In this document: piece after piece, positions 1-11,109 of the stretch
Layout: each line of letters begins with the position of its first letter
Position numbering within the stretch: position 1 is the first letter of the stretch
Assembly: GCF_003576645.1 (NCBI RefSeq)
Contig: NC_044930.1
Coordinates: 15,772,791-15,836,790, forward strand
From: Ipomoea triloba
Taxonomy: Eukaryota > Streptophyta > Magnoliopsida > Solanales > Convolvulaceae
Direction: 5' to 3'
DNA: 64,000 nucleotides
Notes under the pieces: model-generated
Database searches by the model: none
The model's input: only the letters and a program-made list of their open reading frames with translations
Told to the model about the DNA's origin: nothing
Translations under genes and position numbers: made by a program

Positions 1-490
1 ACTTTGGGCAGTCCTTCCACAAGGTTCCTCTTAGTAAGCTTGTTGATAGTTTTGAAGTTCAGATGGCTAAGCTTACTGTGCCAATTCCAGCATAAGTCTT
101 CCTTGCCCCTTGCCAGCATACATAGGGATGGTTTGGCAGATCTCCAATCCACTATGTACATGTTTCCTTTCCTTGCTGCTTCCAGGACGACTTCGAGAGA
201 TTCCTCTTGTATGATTTGGCACTTGCTTTTGGTGAAGATCACTCTGTAGCCCTTGTCACAGAACTGGCTTGTGCTAAGGAGGTTGAATTTGAGTCCCTCA
301 ACGTAGGATACCCCCTTGATCACCAATTCATTCTTATGAATTTCACCAACAGCCTTTGTGCGTCCTTTCTTCTCGTTGTCTCCAAATGTCACCGAGGGAC
401 CTTCGATAGGATGGATGTTCTCTAGCAGTGTTAAGTTTCCCGTCATATGTCTCGAACATCCACTGTCAATGAACCATATGTCCCTGGTGT
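1..490 (-). CDS. Pol start: aspartic protease and pre-integrase region (partial)
   Basis: This is the N-terminal part of a copia polyprotein, cut by the window edge. Reading the minus strand from about 490, the frame is open to base 1. It holds the retropepsin-type active site DSGCSRHMTG, which in this family cleaves the polyprotein. After it come the conserved FNLLSTSQFCDKGY stretch and the start of the zinc-binding WHSKLSHLN motif that precedes integrase. No ATG start is expected, because pol is made as a fusion with gag. Gag ends at a TGA near 503 and this frame is offset by -1 from gag. The homopolymer that breaks the right-hand copy (six C at 62852-62857) has five here (311-315), so this frame is intact. 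The retropepsin role is family knowledge. Confidence 0.85.
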
Positions 491-502
491 CCTGCAATCG
501 GA

Positions 503-2588
503 TCAAGCAGATTTAGGTACCCAAACTTTGGGTCCTGGTTGGTTAGTAAGTTTAGGCATCCATTTATACCTTGGACCCATTACTCCAGGCCTAGGTGCAA
601 TGTAACCATTATACGTTTGATAATCATAAGGAATGCTAGCAAAAGTTTTGGGCCTCTTTGGTGCATAAATCAACTTAGGTATTGACTTTTCGATCGGCTT
701 ACGCACCATGCCTTTCATACGCTGTTTGGTCATGTGAAATTGCTGGAAGTGAGGTTTCTTCCAGAAATCATGATTCGATGACCAATTCTCACTAGATGGA
801 TAGAGTCTGCCTTTCTCCATCCGTGAGTTCCTAACTCTGTGGAGCTCAGACCTTCCATATTTGCCTTGAGGCGCATTATATGGAATGTAGCTCTTTTTGT
901 ACTTGGAATGGCCTTGCGAGAGATAGCAAGGTGATCTCTCGATATTGTTTACCCGGCCATTCTTCGTAGCTTTCCTATACTTTCCATTGCTGGTGTATAG
1001 GGATGGTTTATGAATAGCTACTCTGGTCTTTTCTGTTGGTCTTTTATGACCTTTGTTTGGTTTGGGTTGAGATCCTCCATTATTTGAAGTTCCCAAACCA
1101 TTGGTCTGTTTATCTCTCGAGAGACAGTCTTGACGGAACCCTAGACCGGTTCTATCACTAGTAGGTCTGTGATCATTTACCATTTTCTCCATAGCTTTGG
1201 AGGAATTCGTGTATGATGCTATGACCTTTCTAAGATTAAGCTCTCTGGTCTCTCGAGCTTTGCACTCTTCAGCCAGTAGGATTACTTTGGCTTCTAACTC
1301 ACTTACTTTGAGAGTTAGCTCAGAATTCTCTTTCGAGACATTCTTAAGCATATCTCTTTCAGTAGTTAGCTTGCTATTTTCTTCCCGGATTTTGGCATGA
1401 GTGCTGTTAGCGATACCGAGATCCCTTTTGAGTGTTTCAAGCATCTCAAAGGGATCTTCATCGCTTCCGAACGAAGAACAACGAGAGGTAGAGGTAGAGC
1501 AGCGAGATGTGGAAGTAGAGGTTACCTCATTGTCAATGGCCATTAGACATTGATCCTCTTCTTCCTCGGTGTATAAGCAGATGAGTTCCCTCTCATCTTC
1601 TGAGCTGCTGCTGCCTTCACTGGAGCTCGATGTCTCGGACTCCTCGATTGCTCTCTCGAGTTCCTCAGCAACAAGCGCCTTTCTGCGTAGATGTTTCCTT
1701 GAATCTCCCTTGAAGCCACTTTGTGCTGGCTTTTCTTTGGATAGGGTAAGGGCACTCGGCTTTGAAGTGTCCTGGTCTCCTGCAGTTGTAGCAGAGACCC
1801 TGATTTTCCTCCTCTATCCTTCTGGATGAATGTTTCTCATTGTTCCTTCTTGAGGAGGAAGGTGAACTTGTGTTGCTCTCGGTTGACTTCCTCATGAATT
1901 TCCTGAATTTCCTCATGAAGAGAGCAAACTGTTCGTCAGATAACATATTAGTGGGATTAGGATCTGACCTTGAAGAGGTGGATGGTTGATCAGCAACCAG
2001 TGCCACATTCCGTCTGTCCACCACGTCCTCATCTCTCGGAAGCATCTCAAATTCGAAGGCTTTGAGATCTCTGAACAGTTGGTCGGTTGTGGTGTTCTTT
2101 AAATCCCTGTGATCACGCATTGTGATCACCATCATTTCCCACTCCTTGGTAAGACCTCGTAAGATCTTCAGGTTTAGCTCCTTTTGTCGAATCTCCTTCT
2201 CGAGATCACTGATCTCAATTGATAGCTTCATGAGCCGAGATTCCATGCTGTCGATGCTCTCCCCTGGCTTCATCTTGAAGTCCTCGAACTTCTTCATAGC
2301 CACGGTGAGCTTGTTCTCCTTTTCTTGTTCATCACCTTCACCAATTAACATCAAAGTATCCCATACCTCTTTTGCCGTTTTGCACTTTCTCACTTTTGGA
2401 AAGATGGTTTCATCTATAGCTCTGAAGAGAATGTCCTTGGCAATATTGTCCAGGTTGTTTCTCTTCCTATCATCACTTGTCCATTCTTCCCTAGGTTTTG
2501 GGATGTACTTTTGTGTGTCTTGGGTTTGAGCTGCAGCAGTATTGACCATTAAGATTTTGACTGGTCCAGAAGTTATAACCTCGGCCAT
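503..2588 (-). pseudogene. gag, frameshifted once (family B copy 1)
   Basis: Capsid/nucleocapsid gene of the element. I take the ATG at 2588-2586 (protein start MAEVITSGPV); open codons further upstream belong to the leader and LTR. The first part (about residues 20-200) resembles the plant copia gag helical domain (UBN2-type). A CCHC zinc knuckle, CYNCRRPGHFKAEC, lies at about 1753-1794. Just after it, near 1735-1752, the frame changes by one base. The continuation is very acidic (runs of E, S and D) and then forms a long heptad-type coiled coil (about 1150-1450). It ends in a Lys/Arg/Tyr-rich tail with WVPKSA before a TGA at 503. The coiled coil and tail continue intact in the right-hand copy. 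The shift could be a mutation or a sequencing error. Confidence 0.85.
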
Positions 2589-2610
2589 CTCATCATGGAG
2601 GGCTGATAGN

Positions 2611-3404
2611 GACAGAAAGTAAATGCGAGAGAGATTTTTAAGTGGTTCGGCCAACCCGCCTACGTCCACTCTTCTTCCAAAAACTCCCTGGAAGGATTGC
2701 ACTAAAACTTCCCTTTTTAGTACAATATCGAGCGCTTGAGCTTTGATCACGAAGCCCGCCTCAAGCCTCAGGTTTTTCGCCCCGCTTCTTGTTACTCCAC
2801 CTATCGAGCGCTTGAGCTTTGATCACCAAGCCCGCCTCAAGCCTCAGGATCTTCACAAGACAGCTCCCAGGTTACTCCGCCTCTCCTCAGGTTTTTCTCC
2901 CCGCTTCCAGTTACTCCACCTCTCGAGCACTTGAGCTTTGATCACCAAGCCCGCCTCAAGCCTCAGGATCTTCACTAGACAGCTGCCAGGTTACTCCGCC
3001 TCTTCTTGCTTAATCCAAAGCAAGGACCTTTGGTTGTCACAGTTGAATGTAACAAGCTCCAATCTGACCAGAAGCTATCGTTGTATCAACTTCGATGTAG
3101 AGCAGCTTCGGTCACCTTCTAGATGTATAGCAGTTTAACCTTCTAGATGTAGACCCTTATTCCTCCAGTGTTGTCCCATGCCTTCTTCTTATCTATCTAT
3201 AAGATTACAACACGAGACTTTCTAAGATGTTCACACAAGTTTACCTTAAGCTTAAATATTTTCCGAGTTGAGCTCAAGTTACCCGGTTGTATTTTTGCTC
3301 TTAGTTTACTTGTCGAACTTACATATAATTTCTATCTTTCGAGACTTAGGGGATTATAGATTACATTTGGTATCATCAAAACCTATTACAATATGTTCCT
3401 AACA
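2611..3404 (-). repeat. 5' LTR, family B copy 1 (3' end missing at a gap)
   Basis: It matches the 3' LTR piece at 52909-53147: same TGTTAGGAAC start, then TTTTGATGATACC, and the same stretch ending in GTTGTC. The minus strand carries the accact...tctctc block seen before the 3' end of the related LTRs. The sequence then stops at a single n (2610) and resumes just before the gag start, so the U5 end, primer site and leader are absent from the assembly. Confidence 0.85.
2727..2995 (-). repeat. Three tandem repeats inside the LTR
   Basis: A unit of about 76-125 bp containing gcttgagctttgatcac followed by ccgcctcaagcctcagg occurs three times (starting near 2730, 2806 and 2928). Each copy ends in a variant of ggttactccgcctc. 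It lies in the R/U5-like part of the LTR. Confidence 0.85.
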
Positions 3405-4509
3405 GTATCAACTACCCCTAACTATCAAATAACACAAGACAAGCACTTATATTTAATTTGATAGCAGCATTAAAATAAAAAGATCAACGAAACTGAATAA
3501 CATAAACACATGCGGTTATGTTTAATTCATATTAATATTCCTCCTAGGACTAGATTAATACTAACGCCATATTAATAAATCCCAGTTGCTACACAGATTA
3601 GAAAACCAATTGAACAAATCGTTAACTAATCTAGCAATAAACTGTTCAAGTAATTAAACTAGTAGGCCTCCTAGCAATTAACTGGAACAGTCATATAAAA
3701 TAAAACAAATGAAAGCACAGGAGACTATCAATTACTCAAATGTATATGAATTCAACATTAAGAACAAATTCAATCTCACAGTACAGAATGATCCAGGGTT
3801 CATGTAATCTTTTGACCAAGTTTAGAGAATTAGCCTCGCAGGGCCATGAACCAGAAAATTTTAACAGAAAAATAAAAACTTGTAAACTGGAGAAACTATC
3901 AAATTATGCACAGCTAGTCTGATTCCTCAACAACAAGAACTCACTGCTATTTATACACTTCTAATCCCAACAAAAAAACTCTTAAATTGAGGAAAATAAT
4001 TAATTTGAAAATTAATTTGAACCTCTCAAAATTAGACCCAAATGGTGAAAATAATCCTTGCCATCAGTTTCTCTTGTTGGCCAACGAAATCCTCCAAGCT
4101 TTAACCGTCGAAATCTTTGCTGCTGTTTTGACGAAGTATCCTCCAAGTTTCGTCGCCGGTTCGTACGTATGTTAAGCTGCTGCGCAGAAAAGAATTACAA
4201 ATCCAAAATATTTGAATTCATTCTTTTTCTTTTAGTTATTTAGGTTATTATATATTGTGGGCTAACTTTATTAAACAAATAAATAAATGGGCTATGATGT
4301 TATGGGCTTATTAATCCACACTAATTAAAATATAACTCTTATTTTGGGCCAATAATTAAAACTAGCATCTTAAACCTTACTAATGCCCAATAATTATTAT
4401 AAAATATTTATTCTAACTAATTAACTCTAGAATCCTAAAAATATTAAAATAAAGTAAAATAAAAATTAATAAATATAAATATACTTTAAAAAAATACTTA
4501 AATTAAAGT
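3405..4509. other. AT-rich non-coding DNA
   Basis: No coding signal. Only short frames without family features. A few poly-A and poly-T runs. Confidence 0.6.
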
Positions 4510-4511
4510 GT

Positions 4512-4680
4512 AAAAATATGTTCATCAAATTCAGTTGTGTTGAACGGATGAATGTCCTCTGTTTCACGCAACTGCAGTTTCCTTTCAACACAACTGCAGT
4601 ATCTTTTCAATACAACTACAGTATCAGCCATGATCATGGTCCACAATGCATTGTGGACCATGGTCCACCATATAATTTGC
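4512..4680. repeat. Foldback-type repeat with ctgcag units and a 28-bp palindrome
   Basis: Repeated caacacaactgcagtatc-like units run toward a perfect 28-bp palindrome at 4635-4662, centred on atgcat, with ggtccaca arms. The same units and palindrome core occur at 15655-15995. Related ggaccatggtcc ends bound the repeat at 33898-34885. Confidence 0.75.
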
Positions 4681-4684
4681 GATC

Positions 4685-4785
4685 TGTTCATGGCTACTTT
4701 CTCAACCTACTGAAGCACAAAGAGTCAACAGTTGACTCCACTGAGGCTCGAACCCACTCCCATCATTTATGTGGACTCTGATTCA
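4685..4785 (-). repeat. SINE fragment
   Basis: The minus strand contains the tRNA-type B box gggttcgagcctc and the gtcaactgttgactc body shared with the SINEs at 6214 and 7279. The A-box end is missing. Confidence 0.65.
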
Positions 4786-5907
4786 GATATAATCATCAGA
4801 TTTTGTATTTGTAGTTATCGCATTTTGTACTTACAGTTGATAGTTTTTGTACATATAGTTATCATATTATGTGTCAGCAATTATCAAGTTATTTGTTTAC
4901 ATGTACAGAAACAGTTAAAGGTAGGTGCATAATGTGTTAACTGAAGGTACCAAATTATTGTAACAGAGTTCACAATGCAATATGAATCCTGATCCATAGT
5001 ATAAAAATTCAACTTCAAACCCCAAATGCTGAGAATAAAACTCAATATTTAATCTCTTGTCATTTGATGCACCAAAGAAGTAATATAATGCCGTCTATTA
5101 TTGTACTTTTTTAAGCAATGTCTATAGTTTTTCTTCCAATGGTTTCACAATACAAACAAATGAACAACGTAACTTACTCCTTATAATTATTTTTAACAAA
5201 GGTAACTTCCTTTCAAAAAAAATTTTTTTTTAACAAAGGTAACTAATTAAATATTAATGTTTATATGAAAAAATGTCAAAATAAGTTAATATGACATACT
5301 TTTTTCTAACACAAATTAATATATTTGTCACAAATTAAACAAATTAATTAATGTAATATATTTCCATAAAAATTGAATTGTTTTACTTGTTATTTAAATT
5401 ACATGTTTCTAAAAAAGATGATCGAATGGGTAGAACATAATTTTTGTACTGAGATAGTTATGAGTTGGATTCTTGTCCACATTCTCTCATTTGATTATAA
5501 AATTTCACTCGAAAAAAGAAAATCTAAACTTATATATAAGGCAACAATGGTTAATTTGGTAATTAAATTTTTATCTAGATTCATAAGATTGATAATTTGA
5601 TATTGCACAACCATAAAATTAGGAATACATGACTTTGATTAGTTAAATAAAAAGTCATTTTGTAACTTTTTCCATTAATGTTAGATGAAGAAATAATCCG
5701 ATCTTGTCTCCATTTATCAGCTGAGTATCCTAAATTGTTAAGTAAAATATTCTTAGATTGACTTATTGTACAAAACATTTGCTTAGTTTTGTCTTTTCTT
5801 TTAAAACCACCTAAACTAGCCGAACTTTCTCCTATCTAAATAATTTGACTTTACTTTAACTCTAGTATTTTTTCATGCCACAATTAAGATTTAAACTTAG
5901 GACATCC
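4786..5907. other. AT-rich non-coding DNA
   Basis: Long A and T runs; nothing recognisable. Confidence 0.6.
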
Positions 5908-6213
5908 CATTTGAGAGAATCATAATTATGTTGTTCAATCATAATGTGTTTAGCGAAAGTGTTCATTGTGATTTAATATAAAAGACAATTTAATATTGTT
6001 TTTTTTTTCTTGAGTACTACTGACTCATTTGAGAGAATCATAATTATGTTGTTCAATCATAATGTCTTTAGCGAAAGTGTTCATTGTGATTTAATATAAA
6101 AGACAATTTAATATTGTTTTTTTTTCTTGAGTACTACTGACTCCGTTACAACGTAGTATCTGTTCATAGAGTCAACAGTTGTGATTTAATATAAAAGACA
6201 ATTTAATATTGTT
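5908..6213. repeat. Imperfect tandem triplication, about 118-bp unit
   Basis: The stretch from catttgagagaatcataa through aagacaatttaatattg and the following T-run is repeated twice almost exactly. A third, shorter copy follows. Each copy ends in the first bases of the adjoining SINE (cttgagtactactgactc). Confidence 0.85.
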
Positions 6214-6378
6214 TTTTTTTCTTGAGTACTATTGACTCCGTTACAACATAGTATCTATTCATAGAATCAACAATTGACTCCACCGAAGCTCGAACCCACT
6301 CTCATCATTCATGTGGGAGTGTTAACTGGGACACCAAATGCCACTAGACCACAAGGTCTTTGGCAGACAGGGTCAAAC
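6214..6378 (-). mobile_element. tRNA-derived SINE
   Basis: The minus strand reads a tRNA-like head with A box tggtctagtggcatttgg and B box gggttcgagcttc, then a body and an A-rich tail (the T-run on the plus strand). It is flanked by a perfect 12-bp target duplication, tttaatattgtt, at 6202-6213 and 6379-6390. RNA polymerase III boxes of this type are standard for plant SINEs. Confidence 0.85.
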
Positions 6379-6390
6379 TTTAATATTGTT

Positions 6391-6865
6391 AAAGTTTGAA
6401 ATTTTAACTATTTACGATAGTTACGTGTAATGAGGTTAGAGCAAATGACATATCACATTCAAGATTGACTCGATCAAATTTCACAACAGATAGAAATGAG
6501 CTGTTAGAGCTGATTTGGGTAGGTAATTAGAAAAGCGAGTGAAGTTTGAGTAGAAAGAGAAGAGTCCACTCATCAACTGGCATCAATCATCAGCTTATGT
6601 ACAGTACGAGATAGAAAGTGACAAACGTCGTTGAAAACTAAACCCAAATGGGGGCATTTAGAAGTTGTCAATTTCTAGCTCAGGAAGTTAAAGGAATCAC
6701 GAGATACTTGCCTGCCAGCCTACCCCATTTAGTGTCACTGTTGTGTATACTGCCACTCTGTATCTTCCCAAATTTTCTTGCAATTTTTACACTTGTGTCA
6801 TTTGTCATATCCGGCCACTATAGAATTACAGATTTACCTGGACAAAAGTTCCCACCCACATATTT
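6391..6865. other. Non-coding DNA
   Basis: One open frame of 83 codons (6648-6899) has no recognisable features. Nothing else is seen. Confidence 0.5.
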
Positions 6866-7278
6866 TGGGGTGTTTGGTAAACGGTTGATAGCTAATTGAT
6901 TTAGCTAATAATTGATGGTTGATTGCGTTTACTGATTTGATTAGCAGATTGTATTAGCTTGTTATAAAAAAAATTGTTTGATAATTAATTATTTACTAGT
7001 AGCTGATTAAATGTAAAATGACATTTAAGATTATGTGTGTATTGTGTTATTTTAATCTTTAAATATCAGAGTCAGTAGTCCTCAAAATACCTTTAAATAT
7101 AACAATGATGATAAACTCTTATTAATAAATAATTACAAAATTTGGGTGTCATCTATACTTTTAAGGGCATAAGTTACTTATTTTTGTTTATTTAACTCTT
7201 ATTAAATTATATTCTCAAACAATTTTTATTAATTATTTTCAATTTTAATGATTTACTATTAAAATTATTATTATTATT

Positions 7279-7440
7279 TTTTTGAGTACTACTGACTCTG
7301 TTACAATGTAATTTGTTCATAGCTACTAAGCACAAAGAGTCAACAGTTGTCTCTACTAAGGCTCGAATCCACTCCCATCATCCATGTGAGAGTGTTGTTA
7401 AACAGGACACCGGGTGCCACTAGACCACAAGGTCTTTGAC
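7279..7440 (-). mobile_element. tRNA-derived SINE
   Basis: Same family as 6214-6378: the A box tggtctagtggcacccgg and B box ggattcgagcctt are readable on the minus strand. It is bounded by a perfect 21-bp target duplication at 7258-7278 and 7441-7461 (starting attaaaattatta), so the insertion is recent enough to keep both copies. Confidence 0.9.
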
Positions 7441-7483
7441 ATTAAAATTATTATTATTATTGTTATTGTTATTGTTATTGTTG

Positions 7484-7525
<42 letters not shown>
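7441..7525. repeat. (att)n/(gtt)n microsatellite
   Basis: Runs of att with interspersed gtt and gttatt. The first 21 bases are the right target duplication of the SINE. Confidence 0.9.
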
Positions 7526-7526
<1 letters not shown>

Positions 7527-8002
7527 ATGACAAACCCACCACCCATATCCCATTGATTCCAAAGGATAAATAGTCAATATACCAATTGATTCCAACTAGC
7601 TGATAAAAAACGCTACATCCATTAGCTTCTCAATTTTTGGCTTATTGGCCCAATCAGCCAAGGCCAATCACCCATTTACCAAGCACTTCAAAATGAAAAA
7701 TACTTGTGTACTCCACTTTATACTCCCAATTTGTAGTCCCTCTCACATGCTTTTGATGTAGACACTTTTCTGTGGGTCACATGATGAAAATAACCAATTT
7801 TTGTTTGACACTTCAGGGAGTATAAGTAAGGGAGTAGAATTTGGGAATATGTATAGTAGAAGTTCGTCAAAATAGCTTATTGGTGGGTCAAACGGCCAAA
7901 CTAGGTCAAATTTGCTAAGATTTGGTTAATCGGCCAATAACTAAACACCCCCTTTGTCTCAAGGTTCTATTGGAAGAGTAAATTGTGGGATATATTTTTA
8001 AT
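7526..8002. other. Non-coding DNA with one MITE-like end
   Basis: At about 7925-7952, on the minus strand, gggggtgtttagttattgg resembles the end of the element at 6866. No matching second end was found. Confidence 0.4.
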
Positions 8003-8200
8003 CAGTGTTGTAAAATTTGTGCCTAGGCATCGATTAATCGTCACTAGACACCGGTCGACTGCCTAACGTATTACCATAATTAGTGGTGTAGGTGGCCGGT
8101 CGGCTATGCGACCTACTGGGCCGCCTAGGCACCGCTTAGTAGCCATCGACTAGGCCGCCTGGTAGGCCGATTAACTATTATTTTCCTTTTTGTTTTATTT
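8003..8200. repeat. cctaggcg-type GC-rich repeat, truncated copy
   Basis: Contains many gcctaggc and ggccgcctaggca motifs, then tatttcactcaaa and catcgttttgagcaa. The same order is seen at 34128-34420. It stops at the (ta)n run. Confidence 0.7.
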
Positions 8201-8235
8201 TTTTTAAATGTGTTATTTCACTCAAAACGACATCG

Positions 8236-8242
8236 TTTTGAG

Positions 8243-8326
<84 letters not shown>
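8236..8326. repeat. (ta)n(ca)n microsatellite
   Basis: About 36 ta units followed by about 9 ca/ac units. Confidence 0.95.
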
Positions 8327-8866
8327 GTTTGCGAACATGTTCGCGAACATTACTAAACGAGCACTAACCGAGTTTTTTCCTGAACATTAAATGAACACAA
8401 ACGAGCTTGTTCACGACCTCTTAGCAAACGAGCAGGGCCGGTTTTTAGATTTTGGTGGCCCTGTTCTTGTAAATAAATGGGGCCCTTTTAAAAAGGAAAA
8501 ATATGTGCAAAGGGCAAGATTCGAACTCCTGACCTCAAATATAAAAAACTATAAACATGTCTTTCTACCATTCCTCCATTAGAGTCTTTTAAAATTAATT
8601 GTAAACTTATTATTATTTTTTTTAAATTTTTAACTAGCTAGCATAGGTAAAAATTAAATATTGGGCCCTCTAAAATTTGAGGCCCTGTGCTGTTGGGCTG
8701 CTTGCACAGCCCAAAATCCGGCCCTGCAAACGAGTTTACCACTATTCAGACTATGTTCGTTTATTAATCGAGCTCTAAATTTTGTTTGTTAATGTTTGTT
8801 TATATTAATAAACGAACACGAACACGAATAGTTTGTCGAAAGCTCTCTTCGATAACACCCCTAATT
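8327..8866. mobile_element. hAT-like element remnant hosting a MITE
   Basis: Many gttcgcgaac, aacgag and cgaacacgaac motifs. The right end is cgataacacccct (other strand aggggtgttatcg), of the kind seen at plant hAT MITE ends. The left end is obscured by the microsatellite. Confidence 0.5.
8433..8726. mobile_element. hAT-type MITE, 294 bp
   Basis: The terminal inverted repeats start cagggccgg at both ends. They are flanked by a perfect 8-bp target duplication, caaacgag, at 8425-8432 and 8727-8734, the length made by hAT transposases. There is no transposase frame, so it is non-autonomous. It is inserted in the element at 8327-8866. Confidence 0.9.
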
Positions 8867-9129
8867 GTATTTCTTAAACTTACTCTAAATTGATAAACTA
8901 ATAATTTGTATTATCGTCCATTACTTTATTTTGAGGTTGAACCTAAAGGGAAAGGAAACAAATTCTTAAAGCATCCTTACTTAAATCTGGTCATATGTGA
9001 TGAATGCCATGCCGCATGAACAAGAAGATACATCACATAATATAATTTATTATCTGCTCCAGCCTCCATATTGACCAATGACCACCCAATCTCTAATAAA
9101 TTTGGTTTCAATTTTTTTTTTTTTATTTT

Positions 9130-9148
9130 GGGAAGGGGAGGCCGGGAN

Positions 9149-9180
<32 letters not shown>
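9130..9180. repeat. Poly-G run with an ambiguous base
   Basis: A G-rich stretch, then n at 9148 and an unbroken run of about 30 g. Length is unreliable. Confidence 0.9.
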
Positions 9181-9181
<1 letters not shown>

Positions 9182-9421
9182 AAAGTAAGGATTACCCTTG
9201 CAGGTGATGTGATGCATATATATACCAGTTTCTATGTCGGATTTATGTACCATGCATGCACGTGCCTTCTTGGTATATATGTATAAAGTAATTCTAATTT
9301 TGAGTATTTTTTATATATATGCATTAGTTTTTATTTACAGAGCACAGTTAGAGTTCAGTTATAATTTAATTTCTTGTATATTGATTTGAAATATTTGAGA
9401 ACTGAACCCCAAAAAATTAAA

Positions 9422-9872
9422 GGGTCACACTTGTGTGAGACCGTCTCACGGATCCTTATTTGTGAGTCGGGTCGGGTCAAAACATCATGCAAATGTCATA
9501 CTTATATGTGCAAATGTCATACTTATGTGCTCAAATATAACACTAATCAAGAATACAATTTTTGTTACTTATAAGAGAAAAAGTAATACATTTTTCATAA
9601 TAAGTAATGTTGACAAGTGATCCTTACTTATAAGGGCAAATATAATACTTTTGAGGAAAAATGTAATACTTTTAAATCGAAATGTAAAAGTATTGTATTT
9701 TTCCTTAAAAGTATTACATTTACTCTTATAAGTAACAAAAATTTTATTCCTAATTAGTATTACATTTGAGCATATAAGTATGATATTTGTTCATATAAGT
9801 GTTTCATTTGCATATTGACTCGACCCGACCCGACCCGTCTCATGGTGAGACGGTCTCACACAAGTTTTTGCC
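9422..9872. mobile_element. Mutator-type MITE, 451 bp
   Basis: Inverted termini share acttgtgtgagaccgtctca (left about 9429-9449, right about 9845-9864) and each begins with GG. They are flanked by a perfect 9-bp duplication, aaaattaaa, at 9413-9421 and 9873-9881, as expected for Mutator-like transposition. The interior holds a second inverted pair (aagtattacattt-like, about 9600-9790). No coding frame. Confidence 0.88.
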
Positions 9873-9881
9873 AAAATTAAA

Positions 9882-11109
9882 ACATTTTAGAAGTTTTGAA
9901 TATACGTATTTTGATAATTAAACTTCCAAAAATAAAGAAGGATATATTTAAAAGGACGCTAAGCCGGAATAGTACGTAGCTGCAAGAGCTAGGATTGACT
10001 TTCATTCAACCTCCTCCTTACCTTAGTATACCAGAACTCATACAATAATTTGATTCACGCGCAAAAATGGCTTAGGGGTGCTATGCGCAAAATTCAATCC
10101 TTCAACCTCAAGGTGGAACACTGTACTATTCATGCATGTTTTTTCATTCCTCCATTTGGAGAAGTTTGTTTGTGATTTCTCCAAAATCATTAAAAAAAAT
10201 GGAGAATTTTTCCGGGGAGGGAATCAGTATGGCGACTTCCTTGCTAATTTCGGACAGACATCGGCCTGGGGCAATACTTTGCTTTACCATCCCCTGACGG
10301 CATTAAGGATCTATTGACCCGTGATGCACAGGGAGCAGCATCGAGCAGAAGGCGTTAATTTTTATTTTCTCAGGGACCCGAGTCCCTCCCCCCACCAAAA
10401 AAAAAAAAAATTAAAAAAATGGAGAATGTAGATGAAATAAGAATTTAGAGGAGTAAATTTAGTAAACAAATTTTTCAATTTTCATTTTTCTACTTCTCTA
10501 ATTTTCTATTTTTTCAAAAAATCTTTCAATTTTCCACTTTAATAAACAACTCCAAGAATTATCTAAGTAGATACATTATTGGGGTGAGAAGACCTATCTT
10601 ATTGGATTTAGAAGGAATGGATGGTAAGAATTAGGATGATAAATGGTGGTGGGGAAGATAGTAATGAAGGGACAAAACAAAGGTGGAGCAGGTAGAATGA
10701 AGTGGAGCCAGGCAAGTATAGGTGATATATGAATGGTCTGCAGCGATATGATTGTACTACATACACCTCTGATCATTCATCCCTCACTTTAAGAAGTATG
10801 TTTCTGACAGTCAAATGAGGGTCCCACCTCAGTCAGACAGTCAAAATGTTGACTCCCATATTAATATTTCATTTGGCGAAATAAATGAAGAAATGGTACG
10901 AACGAATCCCCGCGACAACCTAATTAAAATCAAGCGGTGGTTTTGGTCGATTTGGTTAGCCAATGTTTATTGCACTTCGGCCCACTTTTCATTCCCGTGT
11001 CTTCTTGCAGTTGTTATATCGGGACCATGTTCCACAAAGCGTTATTGACTGTCCAAAAAGGGCAACGTTTCTATAAGTAAAGAAACGGTTGTCGTCACAT
11101 ATTAACGGA
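9882..11109. other. Non-coding DNA
   Basis: A-rich runs and short frames only. I see no gene or element ends. Confidence 0.5.

Larger units (their letters stand above)
1..3404 (-). mobile_element. Sirevirus-like Ty1/copia element, family B copy 1 (5' part)
   Basis: Minus-strand LTR retrotransposon. From right to left it has a partial 5' LTR (2611-3404), gag (about 2588-503) and the start of pol (490-1), then leaves the window. The LTR begins with TGTTAGGAAC on the minus strand at 3404, next to the flank gtatc. The stretch 1-1567 closely matches 62540-64000 by eye, so this is a second copy of the element at the right edge. The order gag, protease, integrase and the long heptad-rich gag are as known for plant Sireviruses. 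Confidence 0.9.
6866..7686. mobile_element. Possible Tourist-like MITE
   Basis: The left end, ggggtgtttggtaaacgg, and the right end (on the other strand aagtgcttggtaaatggg) form an imperfect inverted pair. The interior is AT-rich and carries a later SINE. The target duplication is not clear. A related end lies near 7950. Confidence 0.4.

Noticed and set aside
5900..6130. CRISPR-like spaced repeats
   Set aside because: Direct tandem duplication with no spacers; the genome is a plant genome.
6648..6899. 83-codon hydrophobic frame
   Set aside because: No family features or promoter seen, and the end runs into a MITE end.
7398..7595. Ile/Thr-rich frame over the att microsatellite
   Set aside because: Pure translation of a trinucleotide repeat.
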